Source: Pseudomonas saudimassiliensis
GTDB lineage: Bacteria > Pseudomonadota > Gammaproteobacteria > Pseudomonadales > Pseudomonadaceae
Reading direction: 5' to 3'
Length of the DNA stretch: 64,000 nucleotides
Assembly (NCBI RefSeq): GCF_000939975.1
Contig: NZ_LK391969.1
Coordinates: 838,693 to 902,692, forward strand
The notes beneath the pieces were generated by a model that saw nothing but the letters and a program-made list of their open reading frames with translations, ran no database searches and was not told the DNA's origin. Shown piece by piece: positions 44,553-53,498 of the stretch (position 1 is its first letter; every line of letters starts with the position of its first letter). The translations under genes were made by a program, and so were the position numbers.

Positions 44553-45911
44553 ATGAACGACTCCTCGACACCTGCGCGCGAAGGCTGGCAGGTCTACCTC
44601 AAGCCCCGCGTGCTGGGCATGCTGTTTCTCGGGTTCTCCGCCGGGCTGCCGCTGCTGCTGGTTGGCGGCACCTTCAGTGCCTGGTTGCGGGACCTGGGGG
44701 TGGAACTGGCCGCCATCGGCTTTCTCAGCTGGGTGGGCATGGCCCATTCCATCAAGGTGTTGTGGGCGCCCCTGATCGACCGCGCGCCGGTGCCGCTGCT
44801 GACCCGCTGGCTCGGCCGGCGCCGGGCCTGGATGCTGCTGGCGCAGCTGGTCATCGCCGCCGCCCTGCTGGGGATGGCGTTGACCGATCCGCGGGAGAAC
44901 CTGACCCTGGTCGCCCTGTGGGCCGTGCTCGCCGCCTTCGGCTCCGCCACCCAGGATGTCGCCATCGACGCCTACCGGGTGGAGGCCGAAGCCCGCCACC
45001 GGCAGGCGGCCATGGCGGCCACCTATGTCACCGGCTATCGTGTGGCCATCCTCGCGGCGGGCGCCGGCGCCCTGCACCTGGCGTCCATCGACAGCTGGAC
45101 GCTGGCCTACGGCGCCATGGCGGTGCTCATGGGGGTGGGCATACTCACCACGCTGATCATCGCCGAACCGGCCGTCACCGTGACCAGCTCCACACTGCAT
45201 TTCGAGCAGCGCGTGGCCGATTATCTTGCCCACACCCGCCATGCCGGCTGGCGGCGCAAGCTGACTGCCTGGTTCATCGGCGCTATGGTCTGCCCCTTCG
45301 CCGAGTTCTTTCAGCGCTACGGCAAGGCGGCATTGCTGATCCTGGCGTTCGTTGCCACCTTCCGCATCAGCGATATCTTCATGGGTGTGATGGCCAACCC
45401 CTTCTATCTGGACCTGGGTTTCAGCAAGGCGCAGATCGCCAATATCGCCGCGGCGTTCGGCCTGGGCATGACGTTATTGGGGGCGGCGCTAGGGGGCTTG
45501 CTGGTGGCACGTTTCGGCATTGCGCCGATTCTGTTGTTGACGGCTTTCATGGCACCCATCACCAACCTGGCCTTTGCCTGGCTGGCCTTTATCGGGCCAC
45601 AAACCTACGGATTGGTATTGGCGATTGTCGCGGACAACATCACCGGCGGGCTGGCTATTTCGGTATTCATTGCCTATCTGTCGAGCCTGACCAATACCGC
45701 CTACACCGCAACGCAATATGCCCTGTTCAGCTCGCTGATGACCTTGCCGGGGCAGTTTGCGGCGGGATTCACCGGCGTGCTGGCGGCCAATGTGGGCTGG
45801 ATCACCTTCTTCATGACCACCGCCCTGACCGGCTTGCCGGCGATCATCCTGGCCGCGCTGCTGTTCCGCTTCGCCCATCCCGACCGGGTCCACCGGCCGG
45901 GCATGGACTAG
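44553..45911 (+). CDS. ampG: AmpG family muropeptide permease
   Basis: A 452-aa MFS permease. The start MNDSSTPAREGWQVYLKPRV at 44553 is chosen over an in-frame upstream ATG inside the atl gene. The opening LGMLFLGFSAGLPLLLVGGT, the block GMAHSIKVLWAPLIDRAP and the segment FGSATQDVAIDAYRVEAE are AmpG signatures. AmpG imports anhydromuropeptides from the periplasm for peptidoglycan recycling and feeds the AmpR/AmpC beta-lactamase signal. The protein is shorter than the ~594 aa I recall for P. aeruginosa AmpG, so it lacks extra C-terminal helices or belongs to the AmpP-like branch. Confidence 0.85.
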   Translation: MNDSSTPAREGWQVYLKPRVLGMLFLGFSAGLPLLLVGGTFSAWLRDLGVELAAIGFLSWVGMAHSIKVLWAPLIDRAPVPLLTRWLGRRRAWMLLAQLVIAAALLGMALTDPRENLTLVALWAVLAAFGSATQDVAIDAYRVEAEARHRQAAMAATYVTGYRVAILAAGAGALHLASIDSWTLAYGAMAVLMGVGILTTLIIAEPAVTVTSSTLHFEQRVADYLAHTRHAGWRRKLTAWFIGAMVCPFAEFFQRYGKAALLILAFVATFRISDIFMGVMANPFYLDLGFSKAQIANIAAAFGLGMTLLGAALGGLLVARFGIAPILLLTAFMAPITNLAFAWLAFIGPQTYGLVLAIVADNITGGLAISVFIAYLSSLTNTAYTATQYALFSSLMTLPGQFAAGFTGVLAANVGWITFFMTTALTGLPAIILAALLFRFAHPDRVHRPGMD

Positions 45912-45927
45912 CCACCCGCGGGGGTCG

Positions 45928-46761
45928 TTACGCCTGGGTCACCACCTGGTGAACGACCCGCTGTGGGTAGGGAACGGTAATGCCTTCCAGTTCGAACTCT
46001 TCCTTGGCCAGCTCCAGCAGGCTCCAGTAGACGCCCCAGAAGTCCTCGGTTTTCACCCAGACGCGCAGGGACAGGCTCACCGAGCTTTCCCCCAGCGCCG
46101 CCAACCAGACCGCCGGCTCCGGGTCCTTGAGCACCCGGCTGTCGGCATGCGCCAGCTTCAGCAGCACCTTGCGCGCGTGCTTGACGTTGTCCTCGTAGGC
46201 AATGTCCAGGTCCAGCTGCACCCGCCGGGTAGGCTGGCGCGAAAAGTTGACGATGCTGCCATTGGACAATGCACCGTTGGGCACGATAACGGTCTTGTTG
46301 TCGCCGGTCTTGAGGATGGTGTGGAAGATCTGGATGCTCGCCACCGTCCCTTCCACGCCCTGGGCCTGGATGTATTCGCCGACCCGGATCGGGCGCAGCA
46401 CCAGAATCAGGATACCGCCGGCAAAATTGGCCAGGCTGCCCTGCAAGGCCAGGCCCACGGCCAGACCCGCCGCACCGATCAAGGCGATGAAGGAGGTCGT
46501 TTCGATCCCCACCATGCCGGCGACGCTGATCAGCAGCAGCGCCTTGAGACCGATGTTGACCAAGGTCCCGATGAAGCCGTGCAGGGTCGGATCGACCGCG
46601 CGCCGCTGCATCAACCCCCGTACGGCGCGGGTGACCCGGCCAATGATCCACCAGCCAATCAGCAGCGTCACCAGCGCCAACAGCAACTGGCTGCTATAGC
46701 CGACCAACAGCGGTAACCACTGGTCCTGCAGGTCGTTCATCCTGCTTAGGAACTGCTCCAT
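45928..46761 (-). CDS. MscS-type mechanosensitive channel
   Basis: A 277-aa small-conductance channel. The ATG at 46761 follows GGAG with 6-nt spacing (an adjacent GTG is less likely). It has three N-terminal helices; the third is the Gly/Ala-rich pore helix FIALIGAAGLAVGLALQGSLANFAGG, followed by the beta-domain (VEGTVASIQIFHTILKTGDN, IVPNGALSNGSIVNFS). It opens under hypo-osmotic membrane tension. It lies 13 nt after yajQ, co-oriented with it, and converges with ampG. Confidence 0.94.
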   Translation of the reverse strand: MEQFLSRMNDLQDQWLPLLVGYSSQLLLALVTLLIGWWIIGRVTRAVRGLMQRRAVDPTLHGFIGTLVNIGLKALLLISVAGMVGIETTSFIALIGAAGLAVGLALQGSLANFAGGILILVLRPIRVGEYIQAQGVEGTVASIQIFHTILKTGDNKTVIVPNGALSNGSIVNFSRQPTRRVQLDLDIAYEDNVKHARKVLLKLAHADSRVLKDPEPAVWLAALGESSVSLSLRVWVKTEDFWGVYWSLLELAKEEFELEGITVPYPQRVVHQVVTQA

Positions 46762-46774
46762 CACCTACTCCGAT

Positions 46775-47260
46775 TCAGTCGCGGAAATTGTTGAATTGCA
46801 AGGGCATGTCCAGCTCCGCCGAGCGCAGCAGCGCCATGGCCTCCTGCAGGTCATCACGCTTCTTGCCGGTCACCCGCACCTGGTCGCCCTGGATGGCGGC
46901 CTGGACCTTGATCTTGGACTCCTTGATCTTGGCGACTATCTTTTTCGCCAGCGCCTGGTCGATGCCTTCGCGCAACACCGCATCCTGCTTCATCTGTTTA
47001 CCCGAGGCGTAGGCGTCCTTCACTTCCATGCACTGGATGTCGATCTTGCGCTTGGTCAGGCTCAACCGCAGGATGTCCAGCAACTGCTCCAGCTGGAATT
47101 CGGCATCCGCGGTGAGGGTGACGGTCAGTTCCTTTTCCTTGAATTCGAAACTGCCCTTACCCTTCAGATCGTAGCGGCGATCGAGTTCCTTCATGGCGTT
47201 GTCGACAGCGTTGGTTACCTCGTGCTTGTCCAGTTCGGACACCACATCAAAAGACGGCAT
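46775..47260 (-). CDS. yajQ: YajQ family nucleotide-binding protein
   Basis: A 161-aa cytoplasmic protein beginning [20 protein letters not shown], with [40 protein letters not shown], and the C-terminal [14 protein letters not shown] ending ([10 protein letters not shown]). YajQ homologues bind nucleotides; in Xanthomonas a member binds cyclic di-GMP and acts with a transcription factor, and in Pseudomonas one affects phage gene expression. Full length and conserved. Next to it on the other strand is a response regulator with a degenerate GGDEF domain. Confidence 0.95.
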   Translation of the reverse strand: MPSFDVVSELDKHEVTNAVDNAMKELDRRYDLKGKGSFEFKEKELTVTLTADAEFQLEQLLDILRLSLTKRKIDIQCMEVKDAYASGKQMKQDAVLREGIDQALAKKIVAKIKESKIKVQAAIQGDQVRVTGKKRDDLQEAMALLRSAELDMPLQFNNFRD

Positions 47261-47371
47261 GGCTTGACCTCAAATAAAGCTGATATTTGTGAACAGGGTG
47301 GCAGAACATTGCCCTGACATCGTGGCATTATACCGGCGTCAGTTAAAAAACATGTAGCAGGGAGCTCAGAC

Positions 47372-48337
47372 ATGCCCAACCCCCAACTCAGCATTATGGT
47401 GGTGGACGATACCAAGTTCAGTAGTGCCGTCATAGGCCACACCTTGTCCCAGGCGGGCTATGCGGATATTCGCTTCGCCAGCTCTGCCATGGCCGCCCTG
47501 GCGATGCACGAGGAGCGCGCCGCCAGCGTCATGGTGGCCGACTGGCTGATGCCGGAAATGGATGGGCTGCAACTGACCACCCGCATCCGCCAGCGGGATG
47601 AACAGACCAATCACTACACCTACGTCATGCTGTTGACCGCCCGGGAAGGCGACAACGTGCTGGGCGAGGCCTTCGACCGGGGCGTGGACGACTTCATCAG
47701 CAAATCCTCGATGAACGAACAGTTGCTGCCGCGCATCTATGCCGCGGACCGGATCACCCAGCTGATCAACCGCCTGCTCGATGAAAACCGCCTGCTGGCC
47801 AGCAACAATGCCCAGCTGGAAGAACACAACCTGGTCGACAGCCTGACCGCGCTGGGCAACCGGCGCTACCTGCTACAGCGCCTGGATGACGCCCTGCAGC
47901 AGGTGGAATCGCGGGGTGGCTGTTGCGCATTGCTGGTGCTGGGCATCCAGAACTTCGACGAGGTCGGCAGCCGTTTCGGTGAAGCCGTGCAGCAAGAGGT
48001 ACTGCGGGGCATCGCCCGGCGGCTGCAGCAACTGGTGCGGCCGATGGATGTGATCTCCCGCATCGGCACCAATACCTTCGCCATTTGCACTGTCGGTGAC
48101 AACGCTGACGACTGCAAGCCCAGCAGCTTTCGGCGGCTGCACGATGGCCTCAACCTCAAGGCATTCAAGACCAGCGAGGGGTATCTCTCGGTGCGGGCGG
48201 GCCTGTCCGTCAGCACCCTGGACCGTAACGACGAGAGGGCCAGCGCCGAGACCATGCTGGAGCAGACCGAACAGCATCTGGGCCAGGCCTACGCCACCAA
48301 CCTGATCACCCAAGTGCGGATGTCCCAGGTTGTCTGA
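47372..48337 (+). CDS. Response regulator with degenerate GGDEF domain
   Basis: A 321-aa protein. Residues 1-120 form a receiver domain: acidic pair Asp12-Asp13, phospho-acceptor Asp57 (VADWLMPEMDG), Lys111 (FISKSSM). A coiled linker (LLDENRLLASNNAQLEEH) leads to a GGDEF-type domain (DSLTALGNRRYLLQRLDDAL), in which the signature RxGGDEF is R230-I-G-T-N-T-F236. The metal- and GTP-binding residues are therefore lost, so diguanylate cyclase activity is unlikely; it could bind GTP or c-di-GMP or act by protein contact. The P. aeruginosa gene at the same place has a similarly altered motif as I recall. It overlaps panE by 8 nt. Confidence 0.9.
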   Translation: MPNPQLSIMVVDDTKFSSAVIGHTLSQAGYADIRFASSAMAALAMHEERAASVMVADWLMPEMDGLQLTTRIRQRDEQTNHYTYVMLLTAREGDNVLGEAFDRGVDDFISKSSMNEQLLPRIYAADRITQLINRLLDENRLLASNNAQLEEHNLVDSLTALGNRRYLLQRLDDALQQVESRGGCCALLVLGIQNFDEVGSRFGEAVQQEVLRGIARRLQQLVRPMDVISRIGTNTFAICTVGDNADDCKPSSFRRLHDGLNLKAFKTSEGYLSVRAGLSVSTLDRNDERASAETMLEQTEQHLGQAYATNLITQVRMSQVV

Positions 48338-49256
48338 ACCGCTGTATATCCTCGGTGCCGGCAGCCTGGGTCTGCTCTGGGCCGGTCGCTGCGCCCGTGC
48401 CGGGCTGGATTGCCGCCTGTTGCTGCGCACACCGCAGGCCCTGCAGCAATGGCAGGCCGGCGGGGAAGCGCTGCTGCTGGAACAGGGGGGCGATACAACC
48501 ACGTTGCGGGTCACCGCGGAGCTCCCCAGCAGCAGTGCCGCGCCGATCCGCCGCCTGATCGTTAGCACCAAGGCCTGGGCCGTGGCCGAGGCACTGGAAA
48601 CGCTGGCCCACCGGCTGCAACCGGACAGCCAACTGGTCCTGCTGCAGAACGGACTGGGCAGCCAGCAGGCGGTCAGCCAACGCTTCCCGGACCAGCGCGT
48701 ACTCTACGCCAGCGTCACCGATGGCGCCTGGAAACGGGCGGCCAATCATGTGGTATGGGCCGGCATCGGCCAGACGCTGCTGGGCGACCCGCAACCAGGC
48801 GCTGCGCCAGCGTGGCTGGAGGCACTGACCCAGGCGGGTATCGACTGGCAGTGGACGCCGGACATCCTACCGGTGCTCTGGGTCAAGCTGGCCATCAACT
48901 GCGCCATCAACCCGATCACCGCCCTGCATGACTGCCCCAACGGTGAGGTGCCAGACCGCGCCGGCGCCCAGTTCCCTGCCCTGCTGGCCGACCTGCAGGT
49001 GCTGCTGGCCAGCCAGGGGGTAAGCATGACGCTCGCCGCGCTGAGCGAGCGGATAACCCGCGTCATCCAAGCCACCGCTGCCAACAGCTCCTCGATGCGC
49101 CAGGATGTGCACGCCGGCCGACGCACCGAGATCGACTTCATTCTCGGCCACGCCTGCCGCAGCGCACGCCAGGCTGGGGTAGCCACCCCGGCCCTGGACG
49201 CGCTGTACCGCCAGTTGCAGGCGCATCTGGCGCGCCTCGGGCTACCCCAGGACTAG
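48330..49256 (+). CDS. panE: 2-dehydropantoate 2-reductase (ketopantoate reductase)
   Basis: A 308-aa NADPH enzyme that reduces 2-dehydropantoate to pantoate in coenzyme A synthesis. It has the N-terminal GAGSLGLLWAGRCARAG Rossmann motif, STKAWAVAEALETLAHRL, LLQNGLGSQQAV, and the catalytic Lys and Asn in VLWVKLAINCAINPITALHD. The start codon is TTG at 48330, overlapping the stop of the response regulator, so the two are translationally coupled. Confidence 0.92.
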   Translation: MSEPLYILGAGSLGLLWAGRCARAGLDCRLLLRTPQALQQWQAGGEALLLEQGGDTTTLRVTAELPSSSAAPIRRLIVSTKAWAVAEALETLAHRLQPDSQLVLLQNGLGSQQAVSQRFPDQRVLYASVTDGAWKRAANHVVWAGIGQTLLGDPQPGAAPAWLEALTQAGIDWQWTPDILPVLWVKLAINCAINPITALHDCPNGEVPDRAGAQFPALLADLQVLLASQGVSMTLAALSERITRVIQATAANSSSMRQDVHAGRRTEIDFILGHACRSARQAGVATPALDALYRQLQAHLARLGLPQD

Positions 49257-49336
49257 CCGCCCGGCAGCCGCTGCCGCGCCTTGTACCCCTGACAGGTTCG
49301 GGCTAGGCTGGCGCTCCCTTTTGGCAGGAGATCGAC

Positions 49337-49903
49337 ATGGGCTACCGTCTGAGCAAACTCTATACCCGCACCGGCGACGCCGGCACCACCGGCCTGGCTG
49401 ACGGCAGCCGGGTACCCAAGGACAGTCCGCGCATCGAGGCCATGGGGGATGTGGATGAACTGAACAGCTGCATCGGCGTGCTGCTGGCCGGCTTGACCGG
49501 CGCGGCCGTGGAGCCGGTGCGCACAGCCCTGGCGCCGGTACAGCATCGCCTGTTCGACGTGGGCGGCGAACTGGCCATCCCCGGCGCACTGATCATCAGC
49601 GCGGATGACGTCACCGAACTGGAAACCCTGATCGACCAGTTCAACGCCCAGGTGCCGCCACTCAAGGAATTCATTCTCCCCGGCGGTTCGCTGCTGATCG
49701 CCCAGGCCCACCTGGCGCGCAGCGTGTGCCGCCGCGCCGAGCGCCGCTACCAGACCCTGGCGGCGGAGCAATCGATCAACCCCCAGGCCCTGGCCTACCT
49801 GAACCGGCTGTCGGACCTGCTGTTCGTCCTGGCCCGCAGCATTGCCCGGCTGGACAACACGCCCGAGGTACTCTGGCAACCCAAGCCCAAGCCGGCCGGG
49901 TGA
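49337..49903 (+). CDS. ATP:cob(I)alamin adenosyltransferase, PduO type
   Basis: A 188-aa trimeric enzyme that transfers the adenosyl group of ATP to cob(I)alamin, forming adenosylcobalamin. The start at 49337 follows CAGGAG. Diagnostic are KLYTRTGDAGTTGLADGSRV (ATP-binding N-terminal loop), GDVDELNSCIGVLLA, ILPGGSLLIAQAHLARSVCRRAER and LAYLNRLSDLLFVLAR. It stands 80 nt after panE and ends directly against the convergent chemoreceptor gene. Confidence 0.94.
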   Translation: MGYRLSKLYTRTGDAGTTGLADGSRVPKDSPRIEAMGDVDELNSCIGVLLAGLTGAAVEPVRTALAPVQHRLFDVGGELAIPGALIISADDVTELETLIDQFNAQVPPLKEFILPGGSLLIAQAHLARSVCRRAERRYQTLAAEQSINPQALAYLNRLSDLLFVLARSIARLDNTPEVLWQPKPKPAG

Positions 49904-51919
49904 TTACACCCGGAACGCGCTGATGATCTTCTGCAGTTCGCCCACCAGTTCACCCATGCGGGCACTGGCCTGCTCGGTACGCCGCGCGCCGTCGGCGGTG
50001 CGCTCACCGGACTGGTTGATCTGCACAATGTTCTGATCGATATCGTGGCTGACCGCGGTCTGCTGTTCGGCCGCCGCCGCGATCTGCTGGCTCTGGTCAA
50101 CAATCTGGGTCACCGCGCGCAGGATGTTGTCCAGCGCCGTCTGCACCTGCAGGGCCGAATCCACCGCCTCCCCAGTCATGCTGTGGCTCACGCCCATGGC
50201 CTTGACTGCCGCCCCGACACCACCCTGCAAGCGCCCGATCATCTGTTCGATTTCCTGGGTGGATTGCTGGGTGCGCTGCGCCAGGGTGCGCACCTCATCG
50301 GCCACCACCGCGAAGCCGCGCCCCTGCTCGCCGGCCCGGGCTGCCTCGATCGCCGCGTTGAGGGCCAGCAGGTTGGTCTGCTCGGCGACGCCCTTGATCA
50401 CATCCAGCACGCGGCTGATCGACGCGCTGTCATCGGCGAGGTTATTGATCACCTTCACCGAGTTCTCGATCTCGCTGGCCAGCTTCTCGATGCCATCGAC
50501 CGAGGTCTCGACCATGCGCCGCCCGGTCAGAGTCTCGCTGTTGACCTGCTCGGCGTTGGTCACCGCCAGCGCGGCGCTGCGGGCGACCTCCTGGGAGGTG
50601 GCCGCCATTTCATTCATGGCCGTGGCCACCTGCTCGATCTGGGTCCGCTGCCCTTCCACCGCCTGGCTGCTCTCGCTGGAGATGTCGATGACCTGGCGGG
50701 ACTGGTCGCCCACCAACCCGGAGGTCTGGCTGACGTGGCGCACCAGGCCCTGGATACGTTCGATGCTGCCGTTGAACTCCCCGGCCAGCTTGCCCAGCTC
50801 GTCGCGGCTGACGATGGCCGCCCGCGCGGTCAGGTCGCCCTGCGCCACTTTCGCCATGGTGCCGGACAGGGTTTCGATGGTGCGGCGCGTCGCCATGTAG
50901 AACCCCAGGTACAACCAGGTGATCAGCGCCAGGATGACCGCCAGGGCCGCTACCAGGGTCAGCATGGCGCGATTGCCATCATCCAGGCGCTTAGCCAGGC
51001 CCTGTTCAAGAAACTGCAGGATCTCCCGGCTGAAGGTGTGGGTGTAGCCCATTTCGGTACTGAGCCGCTGGAAGTAACTTTCCCAGGTATCGTCATAGGT
51101 CGCCGCCAGGATGATCTCGTCTTCGAAGATCGCCTGGGCCCGCTCCAGCCCCGCCATACTGGCCTGGGCGGCGGCGCGCAGTGGTTCCAGTTCCGGCTGT
51201 TGCAGGAAGGATTGGGCCTGGGCATAGTTCACGCCCAGCCGCAGGCTCTCCTCCAGCAAGCGGTCCATGTCGCGGCTGGCATCGGAATTCAGATAGCCCA
51301 GGCCGATGGAATAGGCCCCGGTCGCCCGGCCAAAGCCCAGCACCGAGGTGATCTGCGGCGCATGGTCCACCAGCAGGTCGGCCAACTGCCGCACATTGCG
51401 TTCATAGTCGTGGGCCAGGCCACTGTAGGCCACGCTGAAGTTCAGCAGGGTGACCACGCCCACATGAGCCTGGGTCGACATCTGCCCGCGATTGCGCAGC
51501 GACGCACCATCGATGGCCCGGTATTCGGCCAGCACGTCGTCACGCTTCTGCAACAGTTCCGCCGCCTCGGGATCGGCCGCATCCAGCGGCAGGTTCTCCA
51601 GCCCGGCCACCAGGCGTTGCAGTGTTTCACTGCTGCGCTGCTCCAGTGCCGGGCCGTATTCGCCGGTACCCAGGTGGAAGGCGATGATATCGAGGCCACG
51701 CAGCGTCTCGGCATCGACCAGCAAGCCGGCAACGCGCTCAAGCAGTTCCATGGAATCCAGGGCATGGCGGGAGGTCTGCACTCGGTCCCAGGCCTGGTTG
51801 ACCAGCATGCCGCTGACCACGATCAAAGGAACAAAACACAGGGCACTGATCAGACAGAACTTCATCGCATAGCCGAGTCGGTTCATCAGGGCCATGGCGG
51901 GTGCCAGCAACGTATTCAC
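49904..51919 (-). CDS. Methyl-accepting chemotaxis protein
   Basis: A 671-aa chemoreceptor. GTG at 51919 ([20 protein letters not shown]) is preferred because AAGGAGA lies upstream with good spacing. Helix 1 ([20 protein letters not shown]) and helix 2 ([20 protein letters not shown]) flank a helical periplasmic sensor of about 300 residues. A HAMP domain follows ([20 protein letters not shown]), then the signalling domain with hairpin tip [20 protein letters not shown] and [20 protein letters not shown]. No C-terminal CheR-binding pentapeptide. The adjacent ampE-ampD order is as in P. aeruginosa. Confidence 0.95.
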   Translation of the reverse strand: MNTLLAPAMALMNRLGYAMKFCLISALCFVPLIVVSGMLVNQAWDRVQTSRHALDSMELLERVAGLLVDAETLRGLDIIAFHLGTGEYGPALEQRSSETLQRLVAGLENLPLDAADPEAAELLQKRDDVLAEYRAIDGASLRNRGQMSTQAHVGVVTLLNFSVAYSGLAHDYERNVRQLADLLVDHAPQITSVLGFGRATGAYSIGLGYLNSDASRDMDRLLEESLRLGVNYAQAQSFLQQPELEPLRAAAQASMAGLERAQAIFEDEIILAATYDDTWESYFQRLSTEMGYTHTFSREILQFLEQGLAKRLDDGNRAMLTLVAALAVILALITWLYLGFYMATRRTIETLSGTMAKVAQGDLTARAAIVSRDELGKLAGEFNGSIERIQGLVRHVSQTSGLVGDQSRQVIDISSESSQAVEGQRTQIEQVATAMNEMAATSQEVARSAALAVTNAEQVNSETLTGRRMVETSVDGIEKLASEIENSVKVINNLADDSASISRVLDVIKGVAEQTNLLALNAAIEAARAGEQGRGFAVVADEVRTLAQRTQQSTQEIEQMIGRLQGGVGAAVKAMGVSHSMTGEAVDSALQVQTALDNILRAVTQIVDQSQQIAAAAEQQTAVSHDIDQNIVQINQSGERTADGARRTEQASARMGELVGELQKIISAFRV

Positions 51920-52045
51920 ATTATTCTCCTTGTCCTGCCGGACCGTGCTGCACCAGGGTTCCAGCAGCGGCTCACCAATATGGCCGCCCGGGCGAGGCGG
52001 CATCTGTTGGTGCTATCGGCAAGCGGGAGACTTTCTTTAAGGCAT

Positions 52046-52870
52046 TCAGCCCAGCATGGAGAGGAAAGCGATGACCACGGCCCAGGTCAGCAGCGCCCGG
52101 ATCATCAATTGGCGGGTGTCGGCGAGCAGGTCGGCTTGCCGGGTGGCCTCCGGCGGCCCGGCGGTGAAGGCTGTCAGCGCCGCCTGCGCGCAGCGGCTGG
52201 CCAGTTCACCCCCTGGAATGTCCCAACTGGTTGCCAGATCGCGGAGCGTACGCAGCGTCACATCGAAATGACCGACCAGCGCCAGGCTCAGGCCCAGCAG
52301 CCGCGCCGGTATCCATTCCAGGGCATGGGCCAGCATGGAGGCCGGCCGGGCGGCGGGCAGGGTTGGGCGCTGCGCCGTCACCAGCAGCAGGCGCCAGGCC
52401 ACCGCGCCCAATGGACCGAGGAGCAGATACCAGAACGCCGGCACGAAATAGTCCTGCAGGGTGACGGTGACCAGCCGGTCCTGCACCTGGGTTGGCAGAG
52501 TGTCCGCTTCCTCGGGGGCGACACCCAGCTGCTGTTCGGCAATCAGCGCCGCAGCCGCCCGGTCGCCCCGCTCCCAGGCGGCCTGATAGTCGGCGGTCAG
52601 GCGACCCAGGGGATCGTGGGGGCCGACGCACAACAGCAGCAGTCCCACGTGCAACACCAGGGTGAGCAGCCCGTAGAGCAGGCCTTGCACGCCCCACAGC
52701 AGCAGGCCCAACGGCAGCAGTAATAGCAATATCACTGCCAGGGCCAGCCAGGCGCTGCCCCGCCGCCCCGCCCATTCAACCCAGGGCGCCAGCGTCTCCT
52801 GTTGATAACCGGCGCGCCAAGGGGTCCAGGCCAGGATCACGGCCACCAGCAGCAGTACCAGAAAATTCAT
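52046..52870 (-). CDS. ampE: AmpE family inner-membrane protein
   Basis: A 274-aa membrane protein with four hydrophobic segments: MNFLVLLLVAVILAWTPW at the start, LALAVILLLLLPLGLLLWGV, a third around VPAFWYLLLGPLGAVAWRLL and a last one at the C-terminus (LLTWAVVIAFLSMLG). The ampD stop overlaps its start by 4 nt, the normal ampDE arrangement. AmpE is proposed to act as a sensory membrane protein in beta-lactamase induction; its biochemical role is not settled. YFVPAFWYLLLGPLGAVAWR is the most conserved block. Confidence 0.9.
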   Translation of the reverse strand: MNFLVLLLVAVILAWTPWRAGYQQETLAPWVEWAGRRGSAWLALAVILLLLLPLGLLLWGVQGLLYGLLTLVLHVGLLLLCVGPHDPLGRLTADYQAAWERGDRAAAALIAEQQLGVAPEEADTLPTQVQDRLVTVTLQDYFVPAFWYLLLGPLGAVAWRLLLVTAQRPTLPAARPASMLAHALEWIPARLLGLSLALVGHFDVTLRTLRDLATSWDIPGGELASRCAQAALTAFTAGPPEATRQADLLADTRQLMIRALLTWAVVIAFLSMLG

Positions 52871-53445
52871 CTTCCATCCCCATTCGCCGGTGCGGCATCA
52901 GTGAGTTGATCGAGATAACGGGCCCAGTCGAAGCAAGGACCCGGATCGGTCTTGCGCCCCGGGGCGACGTGTTCATGGCCGGTGATACGCCCGCGGCTGA
53001 TCAACGGAAAGGCCCGCTGCAATCGACGGGTCAAGGCCACCAGGCTGGCATATTGTTGTTCGGTATAGGGCTGGTCGTCGGTGCCTTCCAGCTCGATGCC
53101 CAGGGAGAAGTCATTGCAGTTCTCCCGCCCCTCGAAGCACGATTGGCCGGCATGCCAGGCGCGGTCCAGACAGGAAACAAATTGGGTCACCGCCCCGTCA
53201 CGCTCGATGAGAAAGTGGGCCGATACCCGCAACTCGGCAATCTCGGCAAAATACGGGTGGGCATCAGTATCGAGGGTGCCGGTGAAAAACTGCTGGACAC
53301 AACCGTTACCGAACTGGCCCGGCGGCAGGCTGATATTGTGAATCACCAGCAGCGAGATAGCGGTCCCCCCGGGACGACTATTGAAATGGGCCGACGGGCA
53401 CTGCCGTATCCCGTTCAGCCAACCATTGGCCATGTCACTGTGCAT
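52867..53445 (-). CDS. ampD: 1,6-anhydro-N-acetylmuramyl-L-alanine amidase
   Basis: A 192-aa cytoplasmic zinc amidase that removes the peptide from anhydromuropeptides imported by AmpG. The zinc ligands are His36 (LLVIHNISLPPG), His157 (ITGHEHVAPGRK) and Asp167 (KTDPGPCFDW), with Lys165 and Glu118 as further active-site residues, all intact. Upstream GGGGTGG serves the ATG at 53445; a second Met at residue 5 is possible. It is coupled to ampE. The intact active site suggests normal, non-derepressed AmpC control if ampC is present. Confidence 0.96.
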   Translation of the reverse strand: MHSDMANGWLNGIRQCPSAHFNSRPGGTAISLLVIHNISLPPGQFGNGCVQQFFTGTLDTDAHPYFAEIAELRVSAHFLIERDGAVTQFVSCLDRAWHAGQSCFEGRENCNDFSLGIELEGTDDQPYTEQQYASLVALTRRLQRAFPLISRGRITGHEHVAPGRKTDPGPCFDWARYLDQLTDAAPANGDGR

Positions 53446-53498
53446 GAATCCACCCCGGCAGCAAAACCACTATGATAGAGGTCGCGCCGGGGCCGGCG

